DNA of 64,000 nucleotides from Bacillota bacterium (GTDB taxonomy: Bacteria; Bacillota; Clostridia; Lachnospirales; Lachnospiraceae). Every line of letters starts with the position of its first letter. The stretch's first letter is position 1. The stretch is taken from contig JAEYGZ010000048.1 of the NCBI GenBank assembly GCA_023409535.1, forward strand, positions 332,299 to 396,298. Reading direction: 5' to 3'. Both the position numbers and the translations under genes were made by a program. Of this stretch, positions 8,374-17,512 are shown in pieces. Below the pieces are notes generated by a model. The model searched no databases. It was given only the letters and a program-made list of their open reading frames with translations, and had not been told where the DNA came from.

Positions 8374-9717
8374 TTAATCTATTGTCAGCTTTTTGATCCA
8401 GTCATACCGGTTTACTTTGATTACTGCTACGATGCACTTCAATACCTGATCGCATTTTAAGCAAAGAAAGACGATCCAGGTGGGCGCACCGACGAGGAAT
8501 GCCATAACATAAGATAAGGGAATGACAATCCCCCATACAAAGATCAGATCGTTAATCAGCACGAAATGTACCGCGCCGCCGGCACGTACAATTCCGGTAA
8601 GGGTCGACATCTGATATGCGGTACCGATCACAGTGACAGACAGTACCGTCATAAGGGCATTGGCGATGGATAACGTCTCATTGGACACCGAATAGAAGCT
8701 TAGGAGGAAGTCCTTGATCACAAACAGCAAAGCACCGGTGCACACACCGATGAGTAAAAATACCTTCTGGAATTTTACTGCGATATTCTTGATCTGCGCA
8801 AGGTTCCCCTCTCCTGCAGCATTTCCCACAATAATGGCGGAAGCGCTTGCCGTTCCGTATACCCCAACGCTGATTACTGAGAACATGGTATTGGCGATAC
8901 TGACCGCCGCCGTTGAGGAGGGCCCCAGTCTTCCGACGATGGCTCCCTGCACCGTCAGGTTCATTCCCCACAGAATATCTCCCAGCATAACCGGAAGACC
9001 ATAGCGGATAAAATCCTTTAGTAATGCAAGATTAGTGCCGAGCAGATCCCGTACCCTTAACATTAGCTTTTTATCAACAAATAATACATAGATCAAAACT
9101 ACAAGGAACTCAACAATTCTTGTCACCAGGGTTGCCGTAGCCGAGCCGCGGATTCCCATAGCCGGGGCACCAAGATGTCCAAAGATCAGAAGCCAGTTAA
9201 GCAGGACATTGATTGCAAAGGAAAGGATTGATATATACAAGCCGATGCGAACCGTCTTAATACAGCGCAGTGCCGCCAGCAGAACATTGCTTAAAGCAAA
9301 GAACAGATAGCTGAAGCAAAAAATACGTGAATACTTCACCGCTTCCGCAATCACCTGCGTATCATTGGAATATAGTCCAAGAATTTTGTCCGGGAAGAAA
9401 AATACCGCCGCCCAGAAACCAATGGCACATATAATCGCTATCTTCACTGCGATATTAATGATCCCTTTGACCCTGTCCTTATCTCCTCTTCCCCAGTACT
9501 GCGCTGCGATAACCTGCTGCGCCGTGCCGATACCGGTCACGAGCATTTGCAATATCACTTGGATCTGGCTGCAGATATATACCCCTGAGATAGATATTTC
9601 ACCCAGGGAGCCCACCATGATGTTGTCCGTCAATGATACGGAGAAGGATATCATATTTTGAAGGGCAATGGGTAATGCCAGTGATAATAATTGCATATAT
9701 AATGTCTTGTTTTTCAT
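8374..9717 (-). CDS. MATE-family efflux transporter
   Basis: A 447-residue membrane protein with twelve hydrophobic helices in two MatE repeats. The N-terminal half carries ALPIALQNMISFSVSLTDNIMVGSLGE, the usual MATE entry, and the second half begins GLPVMLGDILWGMNLTVQGAIVGRLG, its internal repeat. Such proteins export drugs or metabolites by H+ or Na+ antiport; the substrate is not visible. GGAAAGGCGGACAA precedes the ATG. It is a single gene, convergent with fprA and divergent from the methyltransferase gene. Confidence 0.92.
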   Translation of the reverse strand: MKNKTLYMQLLSLALPIALQNMISFSVSLTDNIMVGSLGEISISGVYICSQIQVILQMLVTGIGTAQQVIAAQYWGRGDKDRVKGIINIAVKIAIICAIGFWAAVFFFPDKILGLYSNDTQVIAEAVKYSRIFCFSYLFFALSNVLLAALRCIKTVRIGLYISILSFAINVLLNWLLIFGHLGAPAMGIRGSATATLVTRIVEFLVVLIYVLFVDKKLMLRVRDLLGTNLALLKDFIRYGLPVMLGDILWGMNLTVQGAIVGRLGPSSTAAVSIANTMFSVISVGVYGTASASAIIVGNAAGEGNLAQIKNIAVKFQKVFLLIGVCTGALLFVIKDFLLSFYSVSNETLSIANALMTVLSVTVIGTAYQMSTLTGIVRAGGAVHFVLINDLIFVWGIVIPLSYVMAFLVGAPTWIVFLCLKCDQVLKCIVAVIKVNRYDWIKKLTID

Positions 9718-9982
9718 TTGTCCGCCTTTCCGTTGTCATAATCTTATCTGATGTTTTAAATACACAGGCTTATTATACGTGAAGTATGCAGTCAAGGCAA
9801 TGGCGGATATTATACTGCCGCATGCAATATTGGTATCACCGGGACAATCCGTATTGATCGGTTATCTGTCAACTTCCTATATCTCTTTTTCACCCATTAT
9901 GTTAAAATATTATCAGCAATATTTACCATTTTCATATTACGGATATTTTTTTATAATAAAAATATCCGGTTAGGAGGATATT

Positions 9983-10822
9983 ATGAAACCACTGGACCAA
10001 ATAAAGCCCGGCTTGCTGCTTGAGGCGCAGGTGAACGGCTTCCTGTCCCCTTCAGAGCAGGCAAAATTCCAGGAAATCCCTGAAGAGGAACGATATCAGC
10101 AATATGTTAACCTATTGGTAAAGCCTATTGCACATTTTTCCGTAATCAATGAATTATACTTTCGAAGCAGATGGGCGGAATTAATCCATCATTTCTACGG
10201 TACAAAACCCATCAGCCTATTGGAGGTAGCCTCAGGCGATGCAGATATGATTGTGCAGGCGATCTCAAGATCTAATCCGGATTCCCGCTATATCACAGCA
10301 AATATGAATAAATTGCTGAATGACAGTATGCTTCGCAAGACGGAAGGCTTACCCGTTAAGCTGGAGTTAATTGATGACGATGCTTCCCTCATTACTGATT
10401 ATATCCCTTTTGATTCCGTGGATATCGTTGCTTTCCAGCATGCGGTGAATGATGTACTGCAGGCAATCCTCTGCAGTCAGCATGGAATTGATACCGTTTA
10501 CTCAGATTGGATGGGGATCCTGCCGCAGATGATAAAATTACTTCAGGCTGAGACAGCTGATAATACCCTGGAAGCATCTGTGAAGGAACCGTTTCTGGCC
10601 TTGATTAAGAATATGCTTCAGGTTTTAAAGCCAGGTGGTGTCATTGCCGTGAACCATTATATGTTCCAGCTGGATCTGGACTGGGGGTATCCCGCAGATT
10701 TGTTCGAAAATATGCTTCTGATGATCCGTCCATGGCTGACACAGCTGCAGGGCTGTACCGAATTTTATATGGATGGTTTTGATCCCCAGTGGTGGCTGTT
10801 TTTAAGAAAAGAACAGGTGTGA
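9983..10822 (+). CDS. class I SAM-dependent methyltransferase-like protein
   Basis: A 279-residue soluble protein. SLLEVASGDADMIVQAI (about 71-88) corresponds to the glycine-rich SAM-binding motif I, although it has EVASGD instead of the usual GxGxG. FDSVDIVAFQHAVNDV fits motif II, and MLQVLKPGGVIAVNHY is the classic post-III motif. The target is unknown. TTAGGAGGATATT precedes the start. The gap from 9718 to 9982 is AT-rich and otherwise unremarkable. Confidence 0.68.
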   Translation: MKPLDQIKPGLLLEAQVNGFLSPSEQAKFQEIPEEERYQQYVNLLVKPIAHFSVINELYFRSRWAELIHHFYGTKPISLLEVASGDADMIVQAISRSNPDSRYITANMNKLLNDSMLRKTEGLPVKLELIDDDASLITDYIPFDSVDIVAFQHAVNDVLQAILCSQHGIDTVYSDWMGILPQMIKLLQAETADNTLEASVKEPFLALIKNMLQVLKPGGVIAVNHYMFQLDLDWGYPADLFENMLLMIRPWLTQLQGCTEFYMDGFDPQWWLFLRKEQV

Positions 10823-10999
10823 ATTTTATAATCCTCCGATAATAACTTGATAATAACTTATTGTAGAATTTGCTTTTCCGGCAATATGGAAAACGACTGT
10901 ACAGACTTTGCGTCACGCTCTGTGCGTCTACCTTCGATTAAACTATCGAAAACGGACAACACAACATCGTCACTAAATATAGCTAAAATTAACTATAAT

Positions 11000-11028
11000 T
11001 TGACATAGCTGGTTAAATATCTTAAAAT
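11000..11028 (+). promoter_or_regulatory. promoter of the secreted MBL gene
   Basis: A perfect TTGACA at 11000-11005 and TAAAAT at 11023-11028 with a 17-base spacer. This is one of the best sigma-A promoters in the window and lies about 74 bases before the chosen ATG. Confidence 0.7.
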
Positions 11029-11101
11029 AATGTTGGACTTGGCTAATTTATTTCATCGTAATAGCATGAGGGCTGTACTTTCAGAAAGGAGCAAAGAAGC
11101 T

Positions 11102-12178
11102 ATGAAATCAATGAAAAAAGGATTTATTATTATTTTAACCATCGCTTTAACTTTATCCGGCTTATCTGCAGGGAAGGCATATGCTGCCGATACCACCTCG
11201 TTTTTCGCTCATTTTATTAAGGTGGGGGATGCCGACAGCATTCTATTGGAACAGAATGGTAGATATATCCTGGTGGACACCGGCAGATATGGTGATGCCG
11301 GTACAGTAAAAGCCGTTCTGCAGGCGAAGCAAGTAACACATTTAGATGCTGTGGTTATTACTCATTATGACAGTGATCATATGGGGGGAATTAATGAAAT
11401 TATACAGAGCATCGGTTATCAAGTAGACGCCGTATATGCACGCTTTTATGATTTGACCGTATTGGAAAGATTAAAGAAGTATCAGGACGATACGAATACC
11501 CAGAGTACCAGTGTGTATAGAAACTATGTGAATTTTGTCAATACGATGATCAGCTTAAAGAATGGTGTCAAAACCTTTAATTTAACCTCCACGGATAGTC
11601 CAAGCACTATATATAATGCCGCAACTGATATTTTTCAGCAGGGAGGGAAATGGATTTCACCAAATCGTTCCAGTGGAAATACCAAATTTTATTTCGGAAA
11701 CACGAATTTTGTATTTAAAAACAGAGTCGGCTCCTATCTTGACTCATCAACCGATGACAGTAAGATCGATGGAAATGTAAACAATGATTCCTTGGTGTTC
11801 CGGTTAACGACAGTTTCAGGCAATACCATGCTTTTCCTGGGTGATCTGGGTACCACCGGAGCAGTTAATCTGAGCACTGAAGCGGTTACCTATCCAATTA
11901 ATGCTGATATTGTGAAAATTGCCCATCACGGACGCAGCGGCAGCACACCCGAAGCATTGCTCGCAGAAATTTCACCTGAATATTCCGTTGTTACCTGTGC
12001 CACCTCCGTAGCTGCGGAAAGAATAGGGACTTTACTTACCATCCCCGGAAGGTTCGGGCATGTTTATTTTACAGGAAGCAGCGATTTTTCCGGAGATTTT
12101 TCCACATTACAAATTGATGACGGCGGCAGCATCAATTTCAGCAGCTATTTTAATTATTATGGCGATGATATGAATTAG
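11102..12178 (+). CDS. secreted ComEC/MBL-fold metallohydrolase
   Basis: A 358-residue protein with a clear signal peptide (MKSMKKGFIIILTIALTLSG, cleavage likely after AYA near residue 28) and no further membrane helices, so it is probably exported. The mature domain has VVITHYDSDHMGGI, the HxDxDH zinc motif of metallo-beta-lactamase folds, and IAHHGRSGSTPEAL near the C-terminus, as in the hydrolase domain of ComEC and its stand-alone relatives. A nuclease or phosphodiesterase role is inferred. The start at 11102 is chosen because GAAAGGAGC lies just upstream and it opens directly into the signal peptide; the longer frame from 11030 begins almost at the -10 box. Confidence 0.85.
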   Translation: MKSMKKGFIIILTIALTLSGLSAGKAYAADTTSFFAHFIKVGDADSILLEQNGRYILVDTGRYGDAGTVKAVLQAKQVTHLDAVVITHYDSDHMGGINEIIQSIGYQVDAVYARFYDLTVLERLKKYQDDTNTQSTSVYRNYVNFVNTMISLKNGVKTFNLTSTDSPSTIYNAATDIFQQGGKWISPNRSSGNTKFYFGNTNFVFKNRVGSYLDSSTDDSKIDGNVNNDSLVFRLTTVSGNTMLFLGDLGTTGAVNLSTEAVTYPINADIVKIAHHGRSGSTPEALLAEISPEYSVVTCATSVAAERIGTLLTIPGRFGHVYFTGSSDFSGDFSTLQIDDGGSINFSSYFNYYGDDMN

Positions 12179-12297
12179 TAAAATCAATCGTGTTCCAAAT
12201 TTGTTAGCCAAGTCTGAATAAACCCAGCCAAACGGATATTCTCAATTCACTATACTAAGAAGCTGGAACTCCCTTTATAAGGTTAAATTAGTTTTTC

Positions 12298-12340
12298 GGC
12301 CGTAACAGTTTGATTTAAGCGCTTCCCAACTGTTACGGCC
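12298..12340. terminator. 13-bp inverted repeat between convergent genes
   Basis: GGCCGTAACAGTT at 12298-12310 pairs perfectly with 12328-12340 across a 17-base loop. Neither side has a strong T run, so it is a weaker, possibly bidirectional terminator. Confidence 0.5.
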
Positions 12341-12353
12341 ATAATTACTCTCG

Positions 12354-13271
12354 TTACGGCAGAATATTTCCTGCTGCACGGTAAATCTCATACCACTCCT
12401 CGCGGGTTAACATGATTTCCGTAGCCTTGATACAATCCTTCAAGCGTTCAACATTCATGGTTCCGGTAACCGCCTGCATCTTCGCAGGATGACGTAATAT
12501 CCAGGCAAGTGCAATGGTAGTATTGGCTACATCATACTTTGCGGCAATCTCATTAATCTTCTGGTTAAGCGCAGGGAACTTGGGATTATCCAGGAACACA
12601 CCTTCAAAGAAGCCATACTGGAAGGGCGACCAGGGTTGGATTGTGATGTCGTTTAATCTGCAGAAATCAAGGATACTGCCGTCACGGCTTACCGCCGCAT
12701 CATCCAGCATATTCACATGAATCCCCTGTGAGATCATTGCAGCATTGGTAATACTTAACTGAAGCTGATTGGCAACGATCGGCTGCTTCACATATTTCTT
12801 CAGAAGCTGTATCTGCATGGGATTTTGATTGGATACGCCAAAGTTACGAACCTTTCCGTTTACCGAAAGCTGATCGAAAGCCTCCGCAACCTCCTCAGGC
12901 TCCACCAGGGCATCCGGACGGTGCAGCAAAAGCACATCCAGGTAATCTGTCTTCAATCTCTTTAATATTCCATCCACGGAATTTAAGATATGTTCCTTGG
13001 AGAAATCAAACATTCCTTTTCGAATACCGCATTTTGACTGGAGAAGGATCTTCTCTCTTACACTGCTGCTCATATGAATTGCATCTGCAAATATCTCCTC
13101 GCAGGTTCCGCCTCCGTAAATATCTGCATGATCAAAGAAATTCGCGCCATGCTCCAGGGCAGTACGAACAAACTTCTCTGCCTCAGACTTATCAAGCCCG
13201 TTAATACGCATACAACCTACCGCAATAGCAGGTACGGTAAGATTTGACTGTCCTAATTGAATTGTTCTCAT
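12354..13271 (-). CDS. aldo/keto reductase
   Basis: A 305-residue TIM-barrel oxidoreductase that uses NADPH to reduce carbonyls. FDHADIYGGGTCEEIF holds the catalytic Asp/Tyr, LQSKCGIRK the lysine, and YLDVLLLHRPD the histidine. The C-terminus has the cofactor-binding IALAWILRHPAKMQAVTGT motif. It resembles the YdhF/Tas-like AKR group. The longest frame starts at 13340, but AAAGGAATGAAATT lies directly before the ATG at 13271, and the extension overlaps the upstream gene. It is four bases downstream of the DUF1801 gene and therefore cotranscribed. Confidence 0.9.
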   Translation of the reverse strand: MRTIQLGQSNLTVPAIAVGCMRINGLDKSEAEKFVRTALEHGANFFDHADIYGGGTCEEIFADAIHMSSSVREKILLQSKCGIRKGMFDFSKEHILNSVDGILKRLKTDYLDVLLLHRPDALVEPEEVAEAFDQLSVNGKVRNFGVSNQNPMQIQLLKKYVKQPIVANQLQLSITNAAMISQGIHVNMLDDAAVSRDGSILDFCRLNDITIQPWSPFQYGFFEGVFLDNPKFPALNQKINEIAAKYDVANTTIALAWILRHPAKMQAVTGTMNVERLKDCIKATEIMLTREEWYEIYRAAGNILP

Positions 13272-13275
13272 AATT

Positions 13276-13677
13276 TCATTCCTTTCCTGCCTTTTTACTT
13301 TGAATCTTTTGTTCTGCCAGCTGCTTATTCTCACCGACACGGAAACGTACGATCTCCTGTATCAACTCACAGGGCAAGGGGTGATTTAGCGGAAATTGAA
13401 TTGCTCCCTTCGAAGTATGATATTCGGTCAGCTTCTCTTTGAAATTCTCTACTCCGTTCGCACCCGGATAAAATCCGATATGCTTACTAAATGCTGCAAA
13501 ATGCACCAGGTTCCCCTCAAGATAGAAGGTCGGCATCTGCCAGCTGATCTTTTCCGCGGCCTCAGGTGCAGCTTCCTTAATCACCCTGCGGATCAGTCTT
13601 AGCTTATCCTGAATCTCCTCGGGAAACATCATAATATATTCATCAGTATTATGAAATTCCTGTTTTGTATTTTCCAT
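13276..13677 (-). CDS. DUF1801 (YdhG-like) protein
   Basis: A 133-residue soluble protein with the family features DEYIMMFPEEIQDKLRLIRRVI, EKISWQMPTFYLEGNLVHFAAFSKHIGFYP and KGAIQFPLNHPLP. Members include the proposed iron chaperone YdhG/Fra of Bacillus; a frataxin-like role is only suggested by the family. AAAGGACAAGG precedes the ATG. It is the first gene of a two-gene unit with the aldo/keto reductase. Confidence 0.85.
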   Translation of the reverse strand: MENTKQEFHNTDEYIMMFPEEIQDKLRLIRRVIKEAAPEAAEKISWQMPTFYLEGNLVHFAAFSKHIGFYPGANGVENFKEKLTEYHTSKGAIQFPLNHPLPCELIQEIVRFRVGENKQLAEQKIQSKKAGKE

Positions 13678-13841
13678 CCTTGTCCTTTCTGCGTATCATA
13701 ACGCTAGTATACCGATCTATAGCCTTTGTTAGGTTATACCTGTCCCCATGTAAATTATACCACCGCACCATAGGAAAATACAGACTATTCTTTGTCTGCC
13801 CGTTACAAATATAGGATAAGCCATCTGAGATACATTACTAC

Positions 13842-13873
13842 AAAAAAAAGCCCCAAAGCGTTACTTTGAGGCT
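13842..13873 (-). terminator. terminator of the radical SAM gene at 13889
   Basis: Arms 13849-13858 and 13864-13873 form a ten-pair stem with one mismatch; on the minus strand it is followed by eight T. Confidence 0.85.
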
Positions 13874-13888
13874 CTGTCTTCCATGAAT

Positions 13889-15451
13889 TTATTTGTTTAT
13901 TTCACTTTCTTCCGTACCGACTTGCCCTTCTGCGGTTTGAATACATTCCGCAGTATATACTTTATCCTCTTCTGCAGCTGCCTCTGAAGCCGTTTTATCC
14001 TCCAATTCTTCACCGGCTTCGGCAATGTCTGGATCAACTTCGGTATCAACCTCTGTATCAGCCTCAGTATCGGCTTTATTTTCATTCGCAGTTTCACAAA
14101 ACCCGCAATTTCTGCAAGCATGCTTCTCTGTCCAGAGCTTGTCGGCCATATGTCTCCACTGGTCTGCCGTATTCTCACACCTTTGTGTCAAATCAATTAC
14201 ATCCTCCGGGTGAAGCAAATCCGTAGATTTTGCACCTGAAGTTTTTACCATCTCTGACAGCCGCTCCGGATTATCCAATAATGGACAGGGGCGCAAATGA
14301 TTGCAATTGAAGGGCTGATTCTTATAATACTGCTGAAACAAGGGTCTCTGAAGCGCTTCAAGAATTGTGTCCTTATATATGTTGGAATCTGAATAATGAA
14401 TGAATGCACAAGGCTCGATATCACCGGCAGCATTGATATGCAGGTACCTTCTGCCGCCCGCTATACAACCGCCTGAATATTCCCCGTCATTCCAAAAATC
14501 TATGATAAACATTGGCTTTGTCTTGCGGAAATAATTGACCTGATGATACATATACTCCCTTTGATCGGCAGTTACCATAAGCTCCGGAACAGCATCGGCT
14601 CCTACCGGGATATAGGTGAAAAGCCATGTAAACTTCACACCCTTGGCAAGCAGGTCATCAATGAAGGCATCGCTTCCAATGGTTTCCGTGTTTTGACGGG
14701 TATAACAGCAGGAAGCGCCAAAGGCTAATTTCTTCTTCTTAAGGATTTCCATTGCATGGACAACAGCCTGATAAGTACCCTTCCCCCTTCGGGAATCTGT
14801 CTCCTCTTCAAAGCCCTCAATACTGATCGCCGGGATAAAATTCTTTACACGAAGCATCTCGTCCGCAAAAGCCTCATCAATCAAAGTTCCGTTGGTGTAC
14901 GCGGTAAATATACAATCCTTATGCTTATCACAAAGCTTAATAATATCATTTTTGCGAACCAGAGGTTCTCCGCCGGAGTATGCATACAGATGAATCCCCA
15001 TAGCCTTCCCCTGCTCAATAATATGATCCAGGGTCTCAAAATTCATGGATTGCTTATTCCCGTATTGTGCGGCCCAGCAGCCGGTACAGCTTAAGTTACA
15101 GGCTGAAGTCGGATCTATTAACATTGCAAAGGGTATATTGCAGTTATATTCTTTCTGCAGCTGATTATGTTTTTTTCCGGCAAATACAGTAGCATTGAAG
15201 ATAAAATTCCTGAAAAAGGTTTTTCTTACATCCGGATCAATATCCTCCCACATACCGAATATATATTTGTTCCAGTTATCATCTTCATTATTAATGATCT
15301 TGCGGAATACCTCACGTTGGGTCTTCAGATTATTCTTTCTGTCCAATTTGTCAACCATTTTTACCATTTTGGGCATACGCTTCTTTGGATCATGATCCAG
15401 ATAATCATACGCACAGTTAACGATTACCGATAATACTTTCTCTTTTATCAT
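13889..15451 (-). CDS. radical SAM protein with acidic C-terminal tail
   Basis: A 520-residue enzyme. Residues 1-110 form a helical domain of the type found in this clostridial subgroup. LIDPTSACNLSCTGCWAAQYG (about 111-131) carries the CxxxCxxC cluster that binds the 4Fe-4S/SAM centre, and YAYSGGEPLVRK is the SAM-binding GGE motif. Further cysteines at GGCIAGG, EPCAFIHYS, CNHLRPCPLL and CRNCGFC suggest auxiliary clusters of SPASM type. The last 75 residues are acidic, with repeats such as ADTEADTEVDTEVD. The substrate is unknown. GAGGAAGGAAGTTTGTT precedes the start. A shorter paralogue without the tail lies at 60209-61297. Confidence 0.88.
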   Translation of the reverse strand: MIKEKVLSVIVNCAYDYLDHDPKKRMPKMVKMVDKLDRKNNLKTQREVFRKIINNEDDNWNKYIFGMWEDIDPDVRKTFFRNFIFNATVFAGKKHNQLQKEYNCNIPFAMLIDPTSACNLSCTGCWAAQYGNKQSMNFETLDHIIEQGKAMGIHLYAYSGGEPLVRKNDIIKLCDKHKDCIFTAYTNGTLIDEAFADEMLRVKNFIPAISIEGFEEETDSRRGKGTYQAVVHAMEILKKKKLAFGASCCYTRQNTETIGSDAFIDDLLAKGVKFTWLFTYIPVGADAVPELMVTADQREYMYHQVNYFRKTKPMFIIDFWNDGEYSGGCIAGGRRYLHINAAGDIEPCAFIHYSDSNIYKDTILEALQRPLFQQYYKNQPFNCNHLRPCPLLDNPERLSEMVKTSGAKSTDLLHPEDVIDLTQRCENTADQWRHMADKLWTEKHACRNCGFCETANENKADTEADTEVDTEVDPDIAEAGEELEDKTASEAAAEEDKVYTAECIQTAEGQVGTEESEINK

Positions 15452-15622
15452 AACAAACTTCCTTCCTCACAGTCCTGGTCTAGACATTCTTATAAATAAT
15501 CTATGTTGTGACAAAGAATTAAGTTCTTAACAAGATATAAATTATAAGCTGCTGTATACCGGTCCCTTCACTGCCTGTGCGTACCGCCGCAACGGATGGC
15601 GTTTCACCTCCTTACAAAAAAC

Positions 15623-15704
15623 ACCTTAAGCCTGTTAAAGTGAGGTGACCTCCAATCGTTAGATTCTAGGTCTAACTTTTGGGGGTCGGTTCAAAGCTTA
15701 AGGT
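15623..15704 (-). terminator. nested palindrome resembling IS3-type termini, terminator of the ABC operon
   Basis: An outer 9-bp pair (15623-15631 with 15696-15704) encloses an inner pair (15647-15663 with 15671-15687) containing GACC, CCA and GTTAGA arms. Read on the minus strand it follows the iron ABC operon and ends in TTTTTT, so it works as a terminator. The inner arms, GACCCCCAAAAGTTAGAC on the minus strand, resemble the terminal repeats of clostridial IS3-group elements as I remember them. It may therefore be a remnant or miniature element that was put to use as a terminator. Confidence 0.55.
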
Positions 15705-15719
15705 ATCTTATTTTTCTCT

Positions 15720-16502
15720 TTATATTAACTCATATTCTACACAAACCGGATAAGATTGATCTTCACTTAGCTGAAGCTTCACATCTATACCGTAGATTTC
15801 TCTTAGGTTCTCCTTAGTAATAACTTCTTTGGGAGGACCCATGCAAACAATTCTTCCCTGCTTCAATCCAATGATATTACCGGCGAATCTGCAGGCATTA
15901 TACAGCTCATGCAGCACAATAACCACAGTAATGTTCTTTTCCGTATTTAATCTCTCCAGCACTTCAAGTATCTCCAGCTGATAAGAAATATCCAAAAAAG
16001 TAGTCGGTTCATCCAGCATAATAATATCTGTCTCCTGCGCTAATGTCATAGCAATCCAGGCACGCTGCCTCTGTCCTCCGGACAGGCTTCCCACTTCCCG
16101 GTCTGCAAATTCCTTCACCTGTGCCTCTTCCAACGCCCACTCGATCATATCCTTATCATGGCTCTTGAGTCCCCCGATCATCTTCTGATGCGGGAATCTG
16201 CCGAACGCCACCAGCTCTCTGACCGTGATTCCGCTGGGACATATCGGTCCCTGAGGAAGAAAGGCAACCTGGGTAGCTATTTGTGCTTCTTTTTGACTCT
16301 TAATATTCTTTTGATTAATAAAGATATCACCGCATTTTGGTTTGATAATTCTGGCAATGGTTTTAAGCAGGGTTGATTTGCCGCAGCCGTTGGAGCCGAT
16401 AATGATACTGATTTCTCCCTTTGGAATTGTAAGCTCCATATGATCAATCACCATATGTTCCTCATAGCCTACGGATAAATTCTTTATGCCGATTGCTTCC
16501 AT
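15720..16502 (-). CDS. siderophore-type ABC transporter ATP-binding protein
   Basis: A 260-residue FecE/FhuC-class ATPase. Walker A is GSNGCGKST (about 36-44), the signature is LSGGQRQRAWIA, Walker B is DIIMLDEPT, and the switch histidine is in VIVLHEL. It energises import by the two FecCD permeases directly upstream. AAAGGAGAATTAG places the ATG immediately after the stop of the preceding permease gene, so translation is coupled. The nested hairpin at 15623-15704 follows it. Confidence 0.95.
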   Translation of the reverse strand: MEAIGIKNLSVGYEEHMVIDHMELTIPKGEISIIIGSNGCGKSTLLKTIARIIKPKCGDIFINQKNIKSQKEAQIATQVAFLPQGPICPSGITVRELVAFGRFPHQKMIGGLKSHDKDMIEWALEEAQVKEFADREVGSLSGGQRQRAWIAMTLAQETDIIMLDEPTTFLDISYQLEILEVLERLNTEKNITVVIVLHELYNACRFAGNIIGLKQGRIVCMGPPKEVITKENLREIYGIDVKLQLSEDQSYPVCVEYELI

Positions 16503-17510
16503 CTAATTCTCCTTTAACATCAGATATATAAAATAAGGCACCCCGAAGATTGATATGGTAATTCCGACCGGTATTTCAACCGGTGAGAACAGATTCCTTG
16601 ATACTGCGTCAGCCATCAATAGAATGATCACACTGAGAAAAGCAGAAATAATCAGAAAATTCTTATGATACGAACCGACCAGCCTCCTTGCCATGTGGGG
16701 AGCTATTAATCCGACAAAGCCTATATTACCGGCAAAAGCTGTTGCGCTGCCTGCCAGAATAACCGCAAAGGCCAGGAACTTTTTACGTTCCCTGTTCATA
16801 TTCAAGCCAAGTGCAGTGCCATGCTCCTCAGACAGATTGAGAACATCAAGTCTTTTATAATTCAGCAGCACGAGAATAAAAAAGAACGCTGCAACCGGCA
16901 TGATTACGATTACATAACTCCAGCCTGCTCCCCACAGACTTCCTGAGGTCCAGACCAACACCCGGTTATAATCGCCCACTCCGCCGCGGAAGGTAATGAA
17001 TGTGATAAAGGCACCCAGCCCTGCATTCAATCCAAGTCCAATCAGAAGTAATCTTCTTGGCCTCATTCTATTCCGCCCGGATAATAGATAGATGATTGCA
17101 GCAGATACTCCTGCTCCAAGGATTGCCAGGAAAGGCAGCACATAGACGGATAAGGTCCCAAGCTCGCTATAGTAGTCAACTGTTTTCAATGATATAAAAA
17201 TTACTGCCGCTACTGCGGCTCCTGAATTAATACCGATTAAGCCGGTATCCGCCAGGTCATTCTTCGTTATTGTCTGCATCAATGCTCCTGCAGTGGACAA
17301 TGCAACTGCGACAGCCGTACCAACCAGTAATCTGGGAAGCCGGATACTGAGAAGTGCTGTATTCTGCAGCTTGGTCCCCTGACCCAGCAATGTTTTTATA
17401 ATATCAGCCGCACCTATCTTATAACTGCCCCAGCTCAGATAAAAGCCAATAGAAACCAGTAATATGCCAACCAGGATTATAGCTGTAAGCCAAAAATTCT
17501 TTTTTTTCAT
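16503..17510 (-). CDS. FecCD-family iron ABC permease
   Basis: A 335-residue permease with about nine or ten helices. ITKNDLADTGLIGINSGAA and AGNIGFVGLIAPHMARRLVG, the latter contacting the ATPase, are the family hallmarks. Two bases separate it from the other permease gene upstream, and the ATPase gene starts right after its stop. It probably forms a heterodimeric channel with the 17513-18505 product. Confidence 0.95.
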   Translation of the reverse strand: MKKKNFWLTAIILVGILLVSIGFYLSWGSYKIGAADIIKTLLGQGTKLQNTALLSIRLPRLLVGTAVAVALSTAGALMQTITKNDLADTGLIGINSGAAVAAVIFISLKTVDYYSELGTLSVYVLPFLAILGAGVSAAIIYLLSGRNRMRPRRLLLIGLGLNAGLGAFITFITFRGGVGDYNRVLVWTSGSLWGAGWSYVIVIMPVAAFFFILVLLNYKRLDVLNLSEEHGTALGLNMNRERKKFLAFAVILAGSATAFAGNIGFVGLIAPHMARRLVGSYHKNFLIISAFLSVIILLMADAVSRNLFSPVEIPVGITISIFGVPYFIYLMLKEN

Positions 17511-17512
17511 TC

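Noticed and set aside
9779..9973. 64-residue open frame just before the methyltransferase gene
   Set aside because: No ribosome site, and it occupies the promoter and leader of the following gene.
15542..15607. A 21-codon basic frame starting GTG upstream of the radical SAM gene at 13889, with AAGGAG beside it
   Set aside because: The GTG overlaps the ribosome site and cannot be used with it; no other good start exists, so a precursor-peptide reading is unsupported.
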